Of a stretch of DNA of 64,000 nucleotides, positions 10,061-18,089 are shown in pieces. The notes beneath the pieces are model-generated. The model did no database searches and was not told the DNA's origin. It saw nothing but the letters and a program-made list of their open reading frames with translations. The stretch spans positions 124,001 to 188,000 of the forward strand of contig NZ_FQVF01000005.1 of the NCBI RefSeq assembly GCF_900129155.1, given 5' to 3'. The position numbers were made by a program, and so were the translations under genes. The DNA is from Marinomonas polaris DSM 16579 (GTDB lineage Bacteria; Pseudomonadota; Gammaproteobacteria; Pseudomonadales; Marinomonadaceae). Positions within the stretch are counted from its first letter, which is position 1, and the number at the start of each line of letters is the position of its first letter.

Positions 10061-10834
10061 ATGCAAGATGACAATGTTTCTAAAGGCTATATTGTGAAAG
10101 ACAAAGTGCTAAATACCAAAGTAATGGGGCACCGTGGTGCTGCATTATTGGCGCCAGAAAATACCTTGGCATCTATTCGAGCTGCTGCCGAAGTCGGCGC
10201 GACTTGGGTCGAAATTGATGTGTATTTAATTGCCGAAGGTGGTCTGGTTATTTTTCATGATGACACACTGGATCGCTGCACCAATGGGACAGGTTTAACC
10301 CGTGACGCACGACCAATGGAAGTGGCGGAATTAGACGCTGGTGCTTGGTTCTCAGAAAAGTTCGCTGGTGAAAAAGTGCCAACGCTACTGGACGCGCTAG
10401 AGTGCATTCAGTCGTTGGGTCTTGGGTTAAATCTTGAGATTAAACACGACAGCGCAGATGTGGAGAACATTGTGCCTTCGGTGATGGCGATGTTGCGTGA
10501 TCACTGGGAAGACAACAATAAGTTGATGATCTCTAGTTTCAACCTAGCGGCGCTAGAGCTTTGTTATGAAATTGATACCCAGCGACATCTTGCTCCTTTG
10601 TATGAATACATCCCTGACGACTGGCAAGAGCAGCTTGCGTCTATTAAAGCGTATAGCTTGAATTGTGATTACTCACGATTAACCGAAACTCAGGCGCGAG
10701 CGGTAAAAGCGGCTGGATATAAATTGCTGTGTTATACCGCTAATGATCCTAAAAAAGTGGAAGCGCATTGGGAATGGGGAATGGATGCGGTAATCACCGA
10801 TGACCCAACGAATTTTGCTTTTTTATCGGCTTAG
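10061..10834 (+). CDS. ugpQ: Glycerophosphodiester phosphodiesterase UgpQ
   Basis: Cytosolic GDPD-family TIM barrel that hydrolyses glycerophosphodiesters to glycerol-3-phosphate and an alcohol. The catalytic elements are visible: MGHRGAALLAPENTLASI (His and Arg/Glu), EIDVYLIAEGGLVIFHDDTL (metal-binding Glu-Asp and the second His), and LNLEIKHD. No signal peptide, consistent with cytoplasmic action on substrates brought in by UgpBAEC. ATG 10061 follows the ugpC stop by one base. Length 257 residues is close to E. coli UgpQ. Confidence 0.92.
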   Translation: MQDDNVSKGYIVKDKVLNTKVMGHRGAALLAPENTLASIRAAAEVGATWVEIDVYLIAEGGLVIFHDDTLDRCTNGTGLTRDARPMEVAELDAGAWFSEKFAGEKVPTLLDALECIQSLGLGLNLEIKHDSADVENIVPSVMAMLRDHWEDNNKLMISSFNLAALELCYEIDTQRHLAPLYEYIPDDWQEQLASIKAYSLNCDYSRLTETQARAVKAAGYKLLCYTANDPKKVEAHWEWGMDAVITDDPTNFAFLSA

Positions 10835-10866
10835 CCATTTTTTAATAATTTCACTAGGGCTATTTT

Positions 10867-11625
10867 GTGGGTTTGAACGAGCGACAAAACCAGATCTTAA
10901 ACTGGGTACAGCAAGAAGACGCATTATTGGTGGAAGACATGGTGACACGTTTTAACGTGTCATCACAGACCATTCGTAAAGACATTAATCAGCTTGCTGA
11001 GCGTCATCTTGTTCGTCGTACTCATGGCGGTATTGCTCCGGTTTCCAGTACGGAAAATTTGCCTTTTGATCATCGTCAATTTTTGAACAGTGATGCGAAA
11101 GAAGCGATTGCCGCCAAGGTTGCTCAGATTATTCCTGACGGCGCTTCGGTGTTTTTAGGTATCGGTACAACGGTCGAATACGTGGCGAAAGCTTTGGTGT
11201 CGCACAATAATTTGCAAGTCTTTACCAACAACTTAACCGTGGCGAGCATCTTGGGCGATTACCCTGATGTTCGAGTGCGTGTGCTGGCAGGAAAATTACG
11301 ACATCGTCATCATGATTTAGTCGGTGAAGAGACCTTGTCTGGATTGCGTCAATACTATTTCGACTACGGCGTATTAGGCTGTGGAGGCATGGATGAAGAT
11401 CAAGGGATATTGGATTTTGACCCTGAAGAAGCGGCGGTAAGTCGTGTGTTGGTTGAACAAAGTCGTCACAGTTTGTTGGTCGCCGATCAACATAAGTGGG
11501 GACGCAAAGCAATGGCGCGGGTACAGCCTTTTTCGGCGATAGGTTGGCTTTTTAGTGATGTGCTAACCGAATCGCAAACCCATTTACTCACCTTTCATGG
11601 TGTTCAAATTCAACTCTGTTCTTAG
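10867..11625 (+). CDS. DeoR/GlpR-family transcriptional regulator
   Basis: Repressor-type regulator of 252 residues. An N-terminal HTH (RQNQILNWVQQEDALLVEDM through VSSQTIRKDINQL) is followed by the family hallmark RRTHGGIAPV, then a ribose-isomerase-like effector domain with GIGTTVEYVAKAL. Start is GTG at 10867, with AGGG seven bases upstream. DeoR-family sensors bind phosphorylated sugars or polyols, and this gene lies in the ugp cluster, so it likely senses glycerol-3-phosphate or a derivative and binds the inverted repeat upstream of ugpB; this is inference. Confidence 0.85.
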   Translation: MGLNERQNQILNWVQQEDALLVEDMVTRFNVSSQTIRKDINQLAERHLVRRTHGGIAPVSSTENLPFDHRQFLNSDAKEAIAAKVAQIIPDGASVFLGIGTTVEYVAKALVSHNNLQVFTNNLTVASILGDYPDVRVRVLAGKLRHRHHDLVGEETLSGLRQYYFDYGVLGCGGMDEDQGILDFDPEEAAVSRVLVEQSRHSLLVADQHKWGRKAMARVQPFSAIGWLFSDVLTESQTHLLTFHGVQIQLCS

Positions 11626-11632
11626 GACGAAT

Positions 11633-12481
11633 ATGTCGATATCTGTTTCTTCTTCGTTAGGCTCTTCTGGTTTGGAGCTTTCTGCTTTAGAACTTTCCTC
11701 TATAGACAAAAGTGCATGCCAAGGTTTGCGTTTTATCTTAACCGACTTCGATGACACGCTGACATGGGAAGGCCAGTTGCCTGTTGAGACATTGCGGGCT
11801 CTGGCGCAACTGGAAGCGGATGGCATTAAGGTGATTCCAGTAACAGGCGGTTGTGCTGGTTGGTCTGATATGATTGCCAGAGCACTTCCTGTTGATGGTG
11901 TGATTACAGAAGGTGGCGCATGTTTTATTGGTAGAACTGCAGACCGTCATCTGACGTACTCTTTCTGGCGTGATGAGTCAGAAATGCGTGCAGAGCAAGC
12001 GCACATATTGACTCAGGTGAATCAGGTTCTAACCCAATTCCCGCGTTTACGTTTGGCAAGAGACCAAGCTTATCGACTCACTGACGTGGCGATTGATTAC
12101 GCTCAAGACGTTAAACCCGCTGCAGTGGCCGACAAAGATACTTGTTTGGCAGCTCTGATTGCCATGGGCTTAAATGCTAAGGCTAGTTCGATACACATTA
12201 ATGTGTGTTCGCAAGGTTATGATAAGTTTTCCATGGCGCAGCGCGTGTTAGGCGATGTATATGGCTTGAGTGAAGCGCAGCAGCAAGAGCAAGTGCTCTA
12301 CGTTGGTGATGCGCCTAACGATGAAAGTATGTTTGCGCGTTTTCCACTGAGTGTCGGTGTGGCGAATATCGCCGAGCACTTGTCGATTATGCGTCACCAT
12401 CCTCGTTATCAGACGACGCAACCGGGCGGCTTGGGTTTTGCCGAACTAGCTGAGTTTATTCTTTCTGCACGACAAGCTTAA
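11633..12481 (+). CDS. HAD-IIB (Cof/sucrose-phosphatase-like) phosphatase
   Basis: HAD hydrolase with the DxD motif TDFDDTLTWEG near residue 38, motif II in IPVTGGCAGW, and motif III/IV GDAPNDESMFARFP, with the type-IIB cap between. This subfamily dephosphorylates sugars or polyols. The first ~35 residues are Ser/Leu-rich and low in complexity, so the true start may be a little later, although AGGA precedes ATG 11633 well. It follows the DeoR gene by seven bases and so belongs to the ugp operon; a role in dephosphorylating a glycerol-phosphate-derived product is plausible but unproven. Confidence 0.8.
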   Translation: MSISVSSSLGSSGLELSALELSSIDKSACQGLRFILTDFDDTLTWEGQLPVETLRALAQLEADGIKVIPVTGGCAGWSDMIARALPVDGVITEGGACFIGRTADRHLTYSFWRDESEMRAEQAHILTQVNQVLTQFPRLRLARDQAYRLTDVAIDYAQDVKPAAVADKDTCLAALIAMGLNAKASSIHINVCSQGYDKFSMAQRVLGDVYGLSEAQQQEQVLYVGDAPNDESMFARFPLSVGVANIAEHLSIMRHHPRYQTTQPGGLGFAELAEFILSARQA

Positions 12482-12497
12482 ATTATTGCTTGTCGTG
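12468..12497 (+). terminator. Hairpin at end of ugp operon
   Basis: CACGACAAGC (12468-12477) pairs with GCTTGTCGTG (12488-12497) with a ten-base loop spanning the stop codon of the HAD gene. The T-run behind it is broken, so it is a moderate terminator between convergent genes. Confidence 0.55.
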
Positions 12498-12513
12498 TGG
12501 TTTATTGAGTTTC

Positions 12514-13437
12514 TTAGGTTTTTTTCTTGTTATCTTTTATCTTATTGAAAAGTGAAGCAATGCCAACGGCAACGCCACCTAGAATTAAGCCAACTGAGAA
12601 GCTAATGCCAGTGTTTATTAAGCCTGTAACAAGTGGGATTTGAGCGATTTCACCAGACACTGCCATGTCAGCAAGATGATGCAACGTTGGCAAGCCATGA
12701 ACAAAAATACCGCCGCCCACTAAGAACATAGCAATGGTGCCGACGATGGTCAAAAGGCGGATCAGCATTGGCGCGCCTTTCAATATGACTAAACCAAGTT
12801 GTTTGACGAATACGGTTTTTGATTGGTTTAGGTGTAAGCCAATATCATCAAGACGCACGATTAACCCAACCAAGAAATATACACCGGCGGTGACAATAAC
12901 AGCGATCAGGCTAACGACAATGGCTTGTGTTAATAAGCTTTGTCCCGCCACGGTGCCAAGGGCAATAACGATAATCTCGGCCGATAAAACGAAATCGGTA
13001 CGAATAGCGCCTTTCACTTTGCTTTTTTCTAGGGCTAATAGCTCTTTCGCTGAGTTCGCTTGCTTGACGTTCTTTCTTAGTGTTTCTTTTTCTTCATGGT
13101 TGTCTTTAAAAGTGTGAAGGACTTTTTCCACGCCTTCAAAACACAGATACAAGCCGCCGGCCATTAATAAAGGCTGAATCAGCCAAGGTATAAACGCGCT
13201 GATGGCTAGCGCTAACGGCACAAGAATTAGTTTGTTAAGAAAGGAGCCTTTGGCCACCGCCCAGACGACAGGCAATTCACGATCTGCTTTGACACCTGAA
13301 ACTTGTTCGGCGTTTAACGCAAGATCATCACCTAGTACGCCTGCGGTTTTTTTGGCCGCGACTTTGGAGAAAACAGCAACATCGTCCAGCAATGTAGTGA
13401 TGTCATCAAGAAGTGCTAGTAAGCCTGTCATTGCCAT
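12514..13437 (-). CDS. DUF808 (YedI-family) membrane protein
   Basis: Inner-membrane protein of the DUF808/YedI family, 307 residues, function unknown. The family's N-terminus MAMTGLLALLDDITTLLDDV is clear and there are several hydrophobic helices (about residues 70-100, 145-200, 220-250, 270-295). It is convergent with the ugp operon, with 32 bases between stops, and lies 37 bases downstream of the IclR gene on the same strand. Start supported by AGGGAAAA upstream of the ATG. Confidence 0.85.
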   Translation of the reverse strand: MAMTGLLALLDDITTLLDDVAVFSKVAAKKTAGVLGDDLALNAEQVSGVKADRELPVVWAVAKGSFLNKLILVPLALAISAFIPWLIQPLLMAGGLYLCFEGVEKVLHTFKDNHEEKETLRKNVKQANSAKELLALEKSKVKGAIRTDFVLSAEIIVIALGTVAGQSLLTQAIVVSLIAVIVTAGVYFLVGLIVRLDDIGLHLNQSKTVFVKQLGLVILKGAPMLIRLLTIVGTIAMFLVGGGIFVHGLPTLHHLADMAVSGEIAQIPLVTGLINTGISFSVGLILGGVAVGIASLFNKIKDNKKKT

Positions 13438-13474
13438 GATCGTTTTCCCTGTGAAAATAAAGTGTCTTTATTAC

Positions 13475-14242
13475 TTATTCGCAGGCGCCCAATCGTTTTG
13501 AAATGGTATCTGCTGCTTGTTTGACTTGTACTTTCATTTCTTCATAAACGTCGTCGTTGGTACGAAAAGCGGGAGCAGTCACACTAATGGCTGCCACGGC
13601 TTCATTGCGTGAATTGAAAATCGGTGCCGCTGCACACTTTATACCTATTTCATGTTCTTCTAAGTCGAGAGAAATACCCGTTGTTCGAATAAGTTCTAGA
13701 TTGGCTTTTAGGGCTTCAGAAGAGGTCAATGTATGTTCTGTGTGGCGAAAAAATGCTTGAGTGTCGATGACTGCTTGTTGTTTATCGTCTGGTAAAAACG
13801 CTAGCATGGCTTTGCCAACACCTGTGCAATAGACAGGACCTTTTTTGCCAACAGCTGAGTACAGCCGCAGACTTTTTGGGCTTTCTAGTTTATCAATATA
13901 AATCACATCAGAGCCATCTAGGACAGCAAGGTGAATGGTTTCTTGTGTGCTTGACCATAAGTCTCGCATCGGCTCAGCGGCAATATCTCGAATATCTAAA
14001 TTAGCCCAAGTGCGATGAGCAAGAGCAAGTAATCCATAACCCGGATAATAGGCTTGTTTGTGTTCGTCGAAGCGGACTAGACCATGTTCGAGTAAGGTGT
14101 TTAATTGCCGATGAGCGGTAGCTTTAGGGAGTTCTGAAAGATCAACTAATTCAGCAAAACGTAAGGGTACCGGAGACGTACAAACATGGTTTAGCATGTT
14201 TAACGCTTTGCTAAGTGATGACCCCGAGGTTTTGGTTTCCAT
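13475..14242 (-). CDS. IclR-family transcriptional regulator
   Basis: 255-residue regulator with an N-terminal winged HTH (LSKALNMLNHVCTSPVPLRF, recognition region LPKATAHRQLNTLLEHGLV) and a C-terminal IclR effector domain, including the segments YCTGVGKAMLAFLP and ISLDLEEHEIGIKCAAAPIF. AGGAA precedes the ATG by six bases. The same-strand DUF808 gene and the divergent CofD-like gene are possible targets, but neither is a typical catabolic partner of IclR regulators, so the effector is unknown. Confidence 0.88.
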   Translation of the reverse strand: METKTSGSSLSKALNMLNHVCTSPVPLRFAELVDLSELPKATAHRQLNTLLEHGLVRFDEHKQAYYPGYGLLALAHRTWANLDIRDIAAEPMRDLWSSTQETIHLAVLDGSDVIYIDKLESPKSLRLYSAVGKKGPVYCTGVGKAMLAFLPDDKQQAVIDTQAFFRHTEHTLTSSEALKANLELIRTTGISLDLEEHEIGIKCAAAPIFNSRNEAVAAISVTAPAFRTNDDVYEEMKVQVKQAADTISKRLGACE

Positions 14243-14415
14243 GACGTTTCCTGTTGGTAATACGTGCTATTGTTTATTTCTCATTAGACATTTTAGCACC
14301 CTGTAGGATGGGAAGATAATACTCACCCATTTAAATATATTGTCACAACGCTTTGTTTTTTGATTTGCTATTATAGCGTTGTTTCTATTTTGGTTTTATA
14401 TAGATGAGGATTTGT

Positions 14416-15600
14416 ATGACAAGCTCTATGCGTATTTGGCGTCGTATGATTATGCCTGATCTCGTTCGTGTTCATCGTTATCAGAGCTTGCCTGAGCAAG
14501 GCCCAAAGGTATTGTTTTTTAGTGGGGGCTCGGCTTTGAATAAAATTAGTCGAGTGTTTAAAGAATACACACATCATTCAGTACACTTAGTGACACCTTT
14601 TGATTCGGGTGGCAGTTCTGCACGATTGCGTGCTGAATTTGATATTCCTGCGGTCGGAGATTTGCGCAGTCGCTTAATGGCGTTAGCAGACGAAACCGTA
14701 ATGGGTCAGCCAGAAGTATATGATTTATTTACGCATCGTCTTCCTCAGCAAGCGGAAGCGTTAGCATTAAGAGAGCAGTTGCAGCTGTTGGTGTTGGGTG
14801 AGCATCCGTTAATTGAGTGTATTCCTAACCCGATGAAAGCCTTGATTCAAACGCATTTAGCGGTGACTCAAGCACGTATTAATGCTGATTTTGATTTGCG
14901 CGGTGCCAGTATTGGTAATCTGATTATGGCTGGTGGATATTTAAATAATCAGCAGCAGTTGGATCCGATCGTTTTTTTGTTTTCGCGATTAGTTAAAGCT
15001 TTAGGTGAAGTGAAAACGACACTGGATGCTAGCTTGCATTTGGGTGTCGAACTTGATAACGGCGAAATTGTCTTAGGGCAGCATAGGATTACGGGAAAAG
15101 AAACTGATGAGCTGTCTAGCCCGATAAAGCGTATGTGGTTAAACAAAGGTTTACGTAATATTGTGCCGACGAATTGTCATATCGCGGATGATCGTAAAGA
15201 CGCCATCGAAAGTGCTGACTTGATTTGTTATCCACCAGGTAGCTTTTATAGCAGTTTACTTGCCAATCTTTTGCCTGAGGGTGTTGGTAGATCGATTTGC
15301 CAAAACCCTAACCCTAAAGTGTATTTGCCCAATTTGGGTACTGACCCAGAGCAACATGGGTTGTCATTAATGGAACGAGTAAAACGTTTAGTTTCTACGG
15401 TTATGGCCGATACAGGGGCTACTGGTTTGTACTCAGCATTGGATTATCTGTTACTTGATGATTCATATAATTATGGCGAGCTAGACTGCCAATTATTGAA
15501 TGGTCTAAATGTTGTTGTTATAAGAACGCCATTGATTACTGAAAAGCAGCATAAGTACGATGAGCGTTTAGTTGCTAGAGCTTTGTTGTCTTTTGTTTAA
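14416..15600 (+). CDS. CofD/YvcK-like protein (resembles GAK-system CofD-like type)
   Basis: 394-residue member of the CofD/YvcK family (2-phospho-L-lactate transferase fold, nucleotide-sugar or NDP binding). Seen in the sequence: VLFFSGGSALNKISRVFKEY, the equivalent of the GGTG loop of YvcK, then TPFDSGGSSARLR, DIPAVGDLRSRLMALAD, and the substrate-region block DLICYPPGSFYSSLLANLLP. The longer C-terminal part and the changed first loop (SGGSALN) resemble the CofD-related proteins named for the GAK system rather than YvcK itself; I assign that from memory. None of the GAK partners (ATP-grasp or HprK-like kinase) is next to it. GAGGA precedes ATG 14416; the ATG at 14404 overlaps that site. Confidence 0.7.
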   Translation: MTSSMRIWRRMIMPDLVRVHRYQSLPEQGPKVLFFSGGSALNKISRVFKEYTHHSVHLVTPFDSGGSSARLRAEFDIPAVGDLRSRLMALADETVMGQPEVYDLFTHRLPQQAEALALREQLQLLVLGEHPLIECIPNPMKALIQTHLAVTQARINADFDLRGASIGNLIMAGGYLNNQQQLDPIVFLFSRLVKALGEVKTTLDASLHLGVELDNGEIVLGQHRITGKETDELSSPIKRMWLNKGLRNIVPTNCHIADDRKDAIESADLICYPPGSFYSSLLANLLPEGVGRSICQNPNPKVYLPNLGTDPEQHGLSLMERVKRLVSTVMADTGATGLYSALDYLLLDDSYNYGELDCQLLNGLNVVVIRTPLITEKQHKYDERLVARALLSFV

Positions 15601-15677
15601 ATTCACAGACTTAAGTGACAAAAAAAGTTTGTGCTATCTTTAAATAAGATAATTAAATGCGGCTTGGATTAATTCTG

Positions 15678-15692
15678 GTTACGTGACGTAAC
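15678..15692. promoter_or_regulatory. 15-base perfect palindrome in the leader of the receiver-CheC gene
   Basis: GTTACGTGACGTAAC is a perfect palindrome around a central G, 76 bases upstream of the receiver-CheC start codon. It has the size of a dimeric repressor or activator site; the binder is unknown. The sequence ACGTAAC also occurs at about 2000, in the leader of the hybrid kinase gene. Confidence 0.45.
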
Positions 15693-15768
15693 ATTTTTGT
15701 GTTTTTAAAAACAAGGTCTTAAGTGTCATAGTATGTAGTATATGGTACTGATCAAAAAGAGAGTGGTA

Positions 15769-16791
15769 ATGAGTACACGAGTACTGATTTGTGACGATTC
15801 AAAAATTGCGCGTAAGCAATTAGCAAAAATATTACCGATAGACTGGGATGTCGAAGTCGAGTTTGCTGAAGACGGTCAAGAAGCACTGGATATATTATCG
15901 TCTTCTGCTTTTGATATTTTATTCTTAGATTTAAATATGCCGGTGAAAGACGGCTATGAAACCCTTGAAGTCTTGCGGTCTTTTAATCCGTCACCTGCTG
16001 TCATCGTTGTGTCTGGTGATGTTCAACCAAAGGCCATTCAGCGGGTAAAGGATATGGGAGCAATTGCCTTCCATAAAAAACCAGCATCCGCAGAAGAACT
16101 ACGTAACTTACTAATTTCTTTGGGACTTTTCTCAACTGATAATGATGATAAGCAAAATAAGGTTGTTGTCGATCAGCCTACAGCTGCAGAGCAGTTTACG
16201 CTTAATGAATGCTTGCAAGAAATTTCGAATATTGCCATGGGGCGTGCTGCTGGTGTTTTAGCAGAGATGCTGAATGTATTTATTAAATTGCCAGTTCCGA
16301 GAGTTAATATTTTGGAGGTTGGCGAACTGCAAATGGCACTTGATTACAGTGTTAAAGATGACAGCTGTTCAGCGGTTTCACAAGGTTTTGTTGGTTCTGG
16401 TATTGCATTTGAAACACTGCTTATTTTTAGTGATTCCAGCTTCCCTGATATGGCGAAACTTTTAGGCGTGACGGACACCATTACTAGAGAGTTAGAAACA
16501 GAGCTCTTGATGGATGTGTCTTCTGTTTTGGTGGGCCCTTTTATGGCCGCCATTGGCAAGCAGCTTAATATCGATTTTAGTCACAGTCATCCGTTATTAC
16601 TGGGTCAACACGTTAAAATTGCAGACTTGATTAACGAAAAGAAAGCTACATGGAAAAGAACGTTAGCGGTTGAAATTGTTTATGAAGTGGAAAACTATCA
16701 AATTAGTTGTGACTTAATTATGCTTTTTACCGAGGATTCTGTGCCGACACTAGAAAATTTATTGTCCTTTTTGGTTGAGGAAGACGAATGA
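15769..16791 (+). CDS. Response regulator with C-terminal CheC-like phosphatase domain
   Basis: 340 residues. An N-terminal receiver (residues 1-125: ICDDSKIARKQ, phospho-Asp54 in LFLDLNMPVKDG, Lys in FHKKPASAEEL) is joined to a CheC-like domain (about 135-335) with the helix ECLQEISNIAMGRAAGVLAE that matches the CheC E-x2-N motif; a second such motif is not obvious, so phosphatase activity is possible but not certain. The start ATG 15769 has a GAGTGG upstream. It overlaps the PAS gene by four bases, indicating a coupled pair. It likely controls a CheY-like phosphorylation state rather than transcription, since there is no DNA-binding domain. Confidence 0.82.
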   Translation: MSTRVLICDDSKIARKQLAKILPIDWDVEVEFAEDGQEALDILSSSAFDILFLDLNMPVKDGYETLEVLRSFNPSPAVIVVSGDVQPKAIQRVKDMGAIAFHKKPASAEELRNLLISLGLFSTDNDDKQNKVVVDQPTAAEQFTLNECLQEISNIAMGRAAGVLAEMLNVFIKLPVPRVNILEVGELQMALDYSVKDDSCSAVSQGFVGSGIAFETLLIFSDSSFPDMAKLLGVTDTITRELETELLMDVSSVLVGPFMAAIGKQLNIDFSHSHPLLLGQHVKIADLINEKKATWKRTLAVEIVYEVENYQISCDLIMLFTEDSVPTLENLLSFLVEEDE

Positions 16792-17273
16792 GTAATAAAG
16801 CAGAAGGAATGGCAGATCTTCACTGGATGTTCGATATGCTTCATCATATCGATGTCGGGCTTGTGGTCTTGGATTCGAAATATCGGGTGCAGCTATGGAA
16901 TAATTTTATGGAAAACCATAGCGGTATTAGTTCATCGATAGCGAAGCAGCAATCTCTACTCACTCTTTATCCAGAATTGGATACGGGGTGGTTACACCAG
17001 AAGTTAGATAATGTTTTTGGTTTGAAAACACCGATTTTTATATCGTGGGAGCAGCGGCCTTACTTATTTCCATTTAAGAGTTATCGCCCAATTACTGGAA
17101 TTGCGGATAAAATGTATCAGAATGTGGCAATACGCCCGATATCGAGTCCAGATGGATCAATCAAGAATATTTGCTTGGTCGTCTATGATGTGACTGATAT
17201 TGCAACCAATAAAATGGCGTTATCTTCCGCTAACCAGAAATTACGACGTTTGAGTCAAGCTCTATCTAAATAG
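16788..17273 (+). CDS. PAS-domain protein ending where a GGDEF domain would be expected
   Basis: 161 residues: a PAS domain (about 12-140, beginning MLHHIDVGLVVLDSKYRVQL and ending LVVYDVTDIAT) followed by a short helix NQKLRRLSQALSK and stop. From memory, homologous PAS proteins next to receiver-CheC genes run on from this helix into a diguanylate cyclase (LSRTDxLTGLFNR). Here the reading frame ends there and the next 40 bases before the terminator hold no GGDEF sequence. It may be a truncated but still expressed sensor, or a natural short form. Start overlaps the preceding stop (ATGA). Confidence 0.75.
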   Translation: MSNKAEGMADLHWMFDMLHHIDVGLVVLDSKYRVQLWNNFMENHSGISSSIAKQQSLLTLYPELDTGWLHQKLDNVFGLKTPIFISWEQRPYLFPFKSYRPITGIADKMYQNVAIRPISSPDGSIKNICLVVYDVTDIATNKMALSSANQKLRRLSQALSK

Positions 17274-17313
17274 CTCTTTCTAAATATAAGCAGCGTTCTC
17301 TAAATAGGAAAAG

Positions 17314-17359
17314 TGCCTTCCTTTTGTATATTCGGTGGAAATAAGGAAGGCAATTTTTT
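17314..17359 (+). terminator. Terminator after the PAS gene
   Basis: TGCCTTCCTT (17314-17323) pairs with AAGGAAGGCA (17343-17352) with a 19-base loop, followed by ATTTTTT. The T-run reaches into the stop codon of the convergent zinc-protease-family gene. Confidence 0.75.
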
Positions 17360-17864
17360 ACTGTTTCTTCTTTGCTGTTTTTTTCGCCGGGATTTTATAG
17401 AGCTCTACAAAGTTTTCTTCCTGCCTGTCACCCTGTAGGCATAGGCCCTCAGGGTCGATGAGAACGCGTCCATTCATTGCTTCCCGCCCAAGTAACATTC
17501 TGTAGCCCATGCTGTCACGATTGGTTAGCGTGACTTCTGCTTCCCATGAGATACCGCCAAGAGAAAGGGGTATGCGAATGACTGGGCGGCTTTCTTTGTC
17601 TCCGCTAGAGCTTTTAATGACTCTTTGATCAACAAGCTGGGCTTCGCAATGCACGGTTACTTTACGATTTTTTTGTAGAGGATGAACTTCAAAGCTTACC
17701 CAGCTCTCACCATCACGAGAAAAACGTACGATATTGATTGCATGCATTGATGATGTTTTTGCGCCCGAATCTACTCGTGCTTTAATCGCTGGGATATTAA
17801 GGGAAGGAAATGCGCACCATTCGTCGCAGCCAATGACCATTTTGGGTTCGTTCTGTTGATTCAT
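17358..17864 (-). CDS. RimK-associated ATP-dependent zinc protease family protein (retropepsin-like)
   Basis: 168-residue protein of the PF05618 (formerly DUF785) family, which adopts a retropepsin-like fold and is often encoded next to RimK ATP-grasp ligases. Key motif is VDSGAKTSSMHA at about residues 31-42, equivalent to the D-S/T-G of aspartic proteases. RPVIRIPLSLGG and MLLGREAM are further family segments. The Lys-rich tail KKTAKKKQ is unusual. No rimK gene is adjacent. The name 'zinc protease' is historical and the activity is not well proven. It is convergent with the PAS gene. Confidence 0.8.
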   Translation of the reverse strand: MNQQNEPKMVIGCDEWCAFPSLNIPAIKARVDSGAKTSSMHAINIVRFSRDGESWVSFEVHPLQKNRKVTVHCEAQLVDQRVIKSSSGDKESRPVIRIPLSLGGISWEAEVTLTNRDSMGYRMLLGREAMNGRVLIDPEGLCLQGDRQEENFVELYKIPAKKTAKKKQ

Positions 17865-18089
17865 AAAAAATATGACACCTTTTAAAATGAAAGCAGCATA
17901 CGTTAACGATAATGAAAACGTGCCCTAAGTTGCTGTGTTTTATAGCGTAAAAGTGCGATCAGGTTAAGTCTTTATTGATACACAACAAGGTTACCCGTTT
18001 TGTTATATTGTCAGTATAAGCTCAAACTATTGTAATCATGGCATCTAAAGTTAATATGGGCGTACGAAATTACTTTAATGGAGTTGTTG

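Noticed and set aside
12734-13117. 127-codon plus-strand frame
   Set aside because: Antisense to the DUF808 gene.
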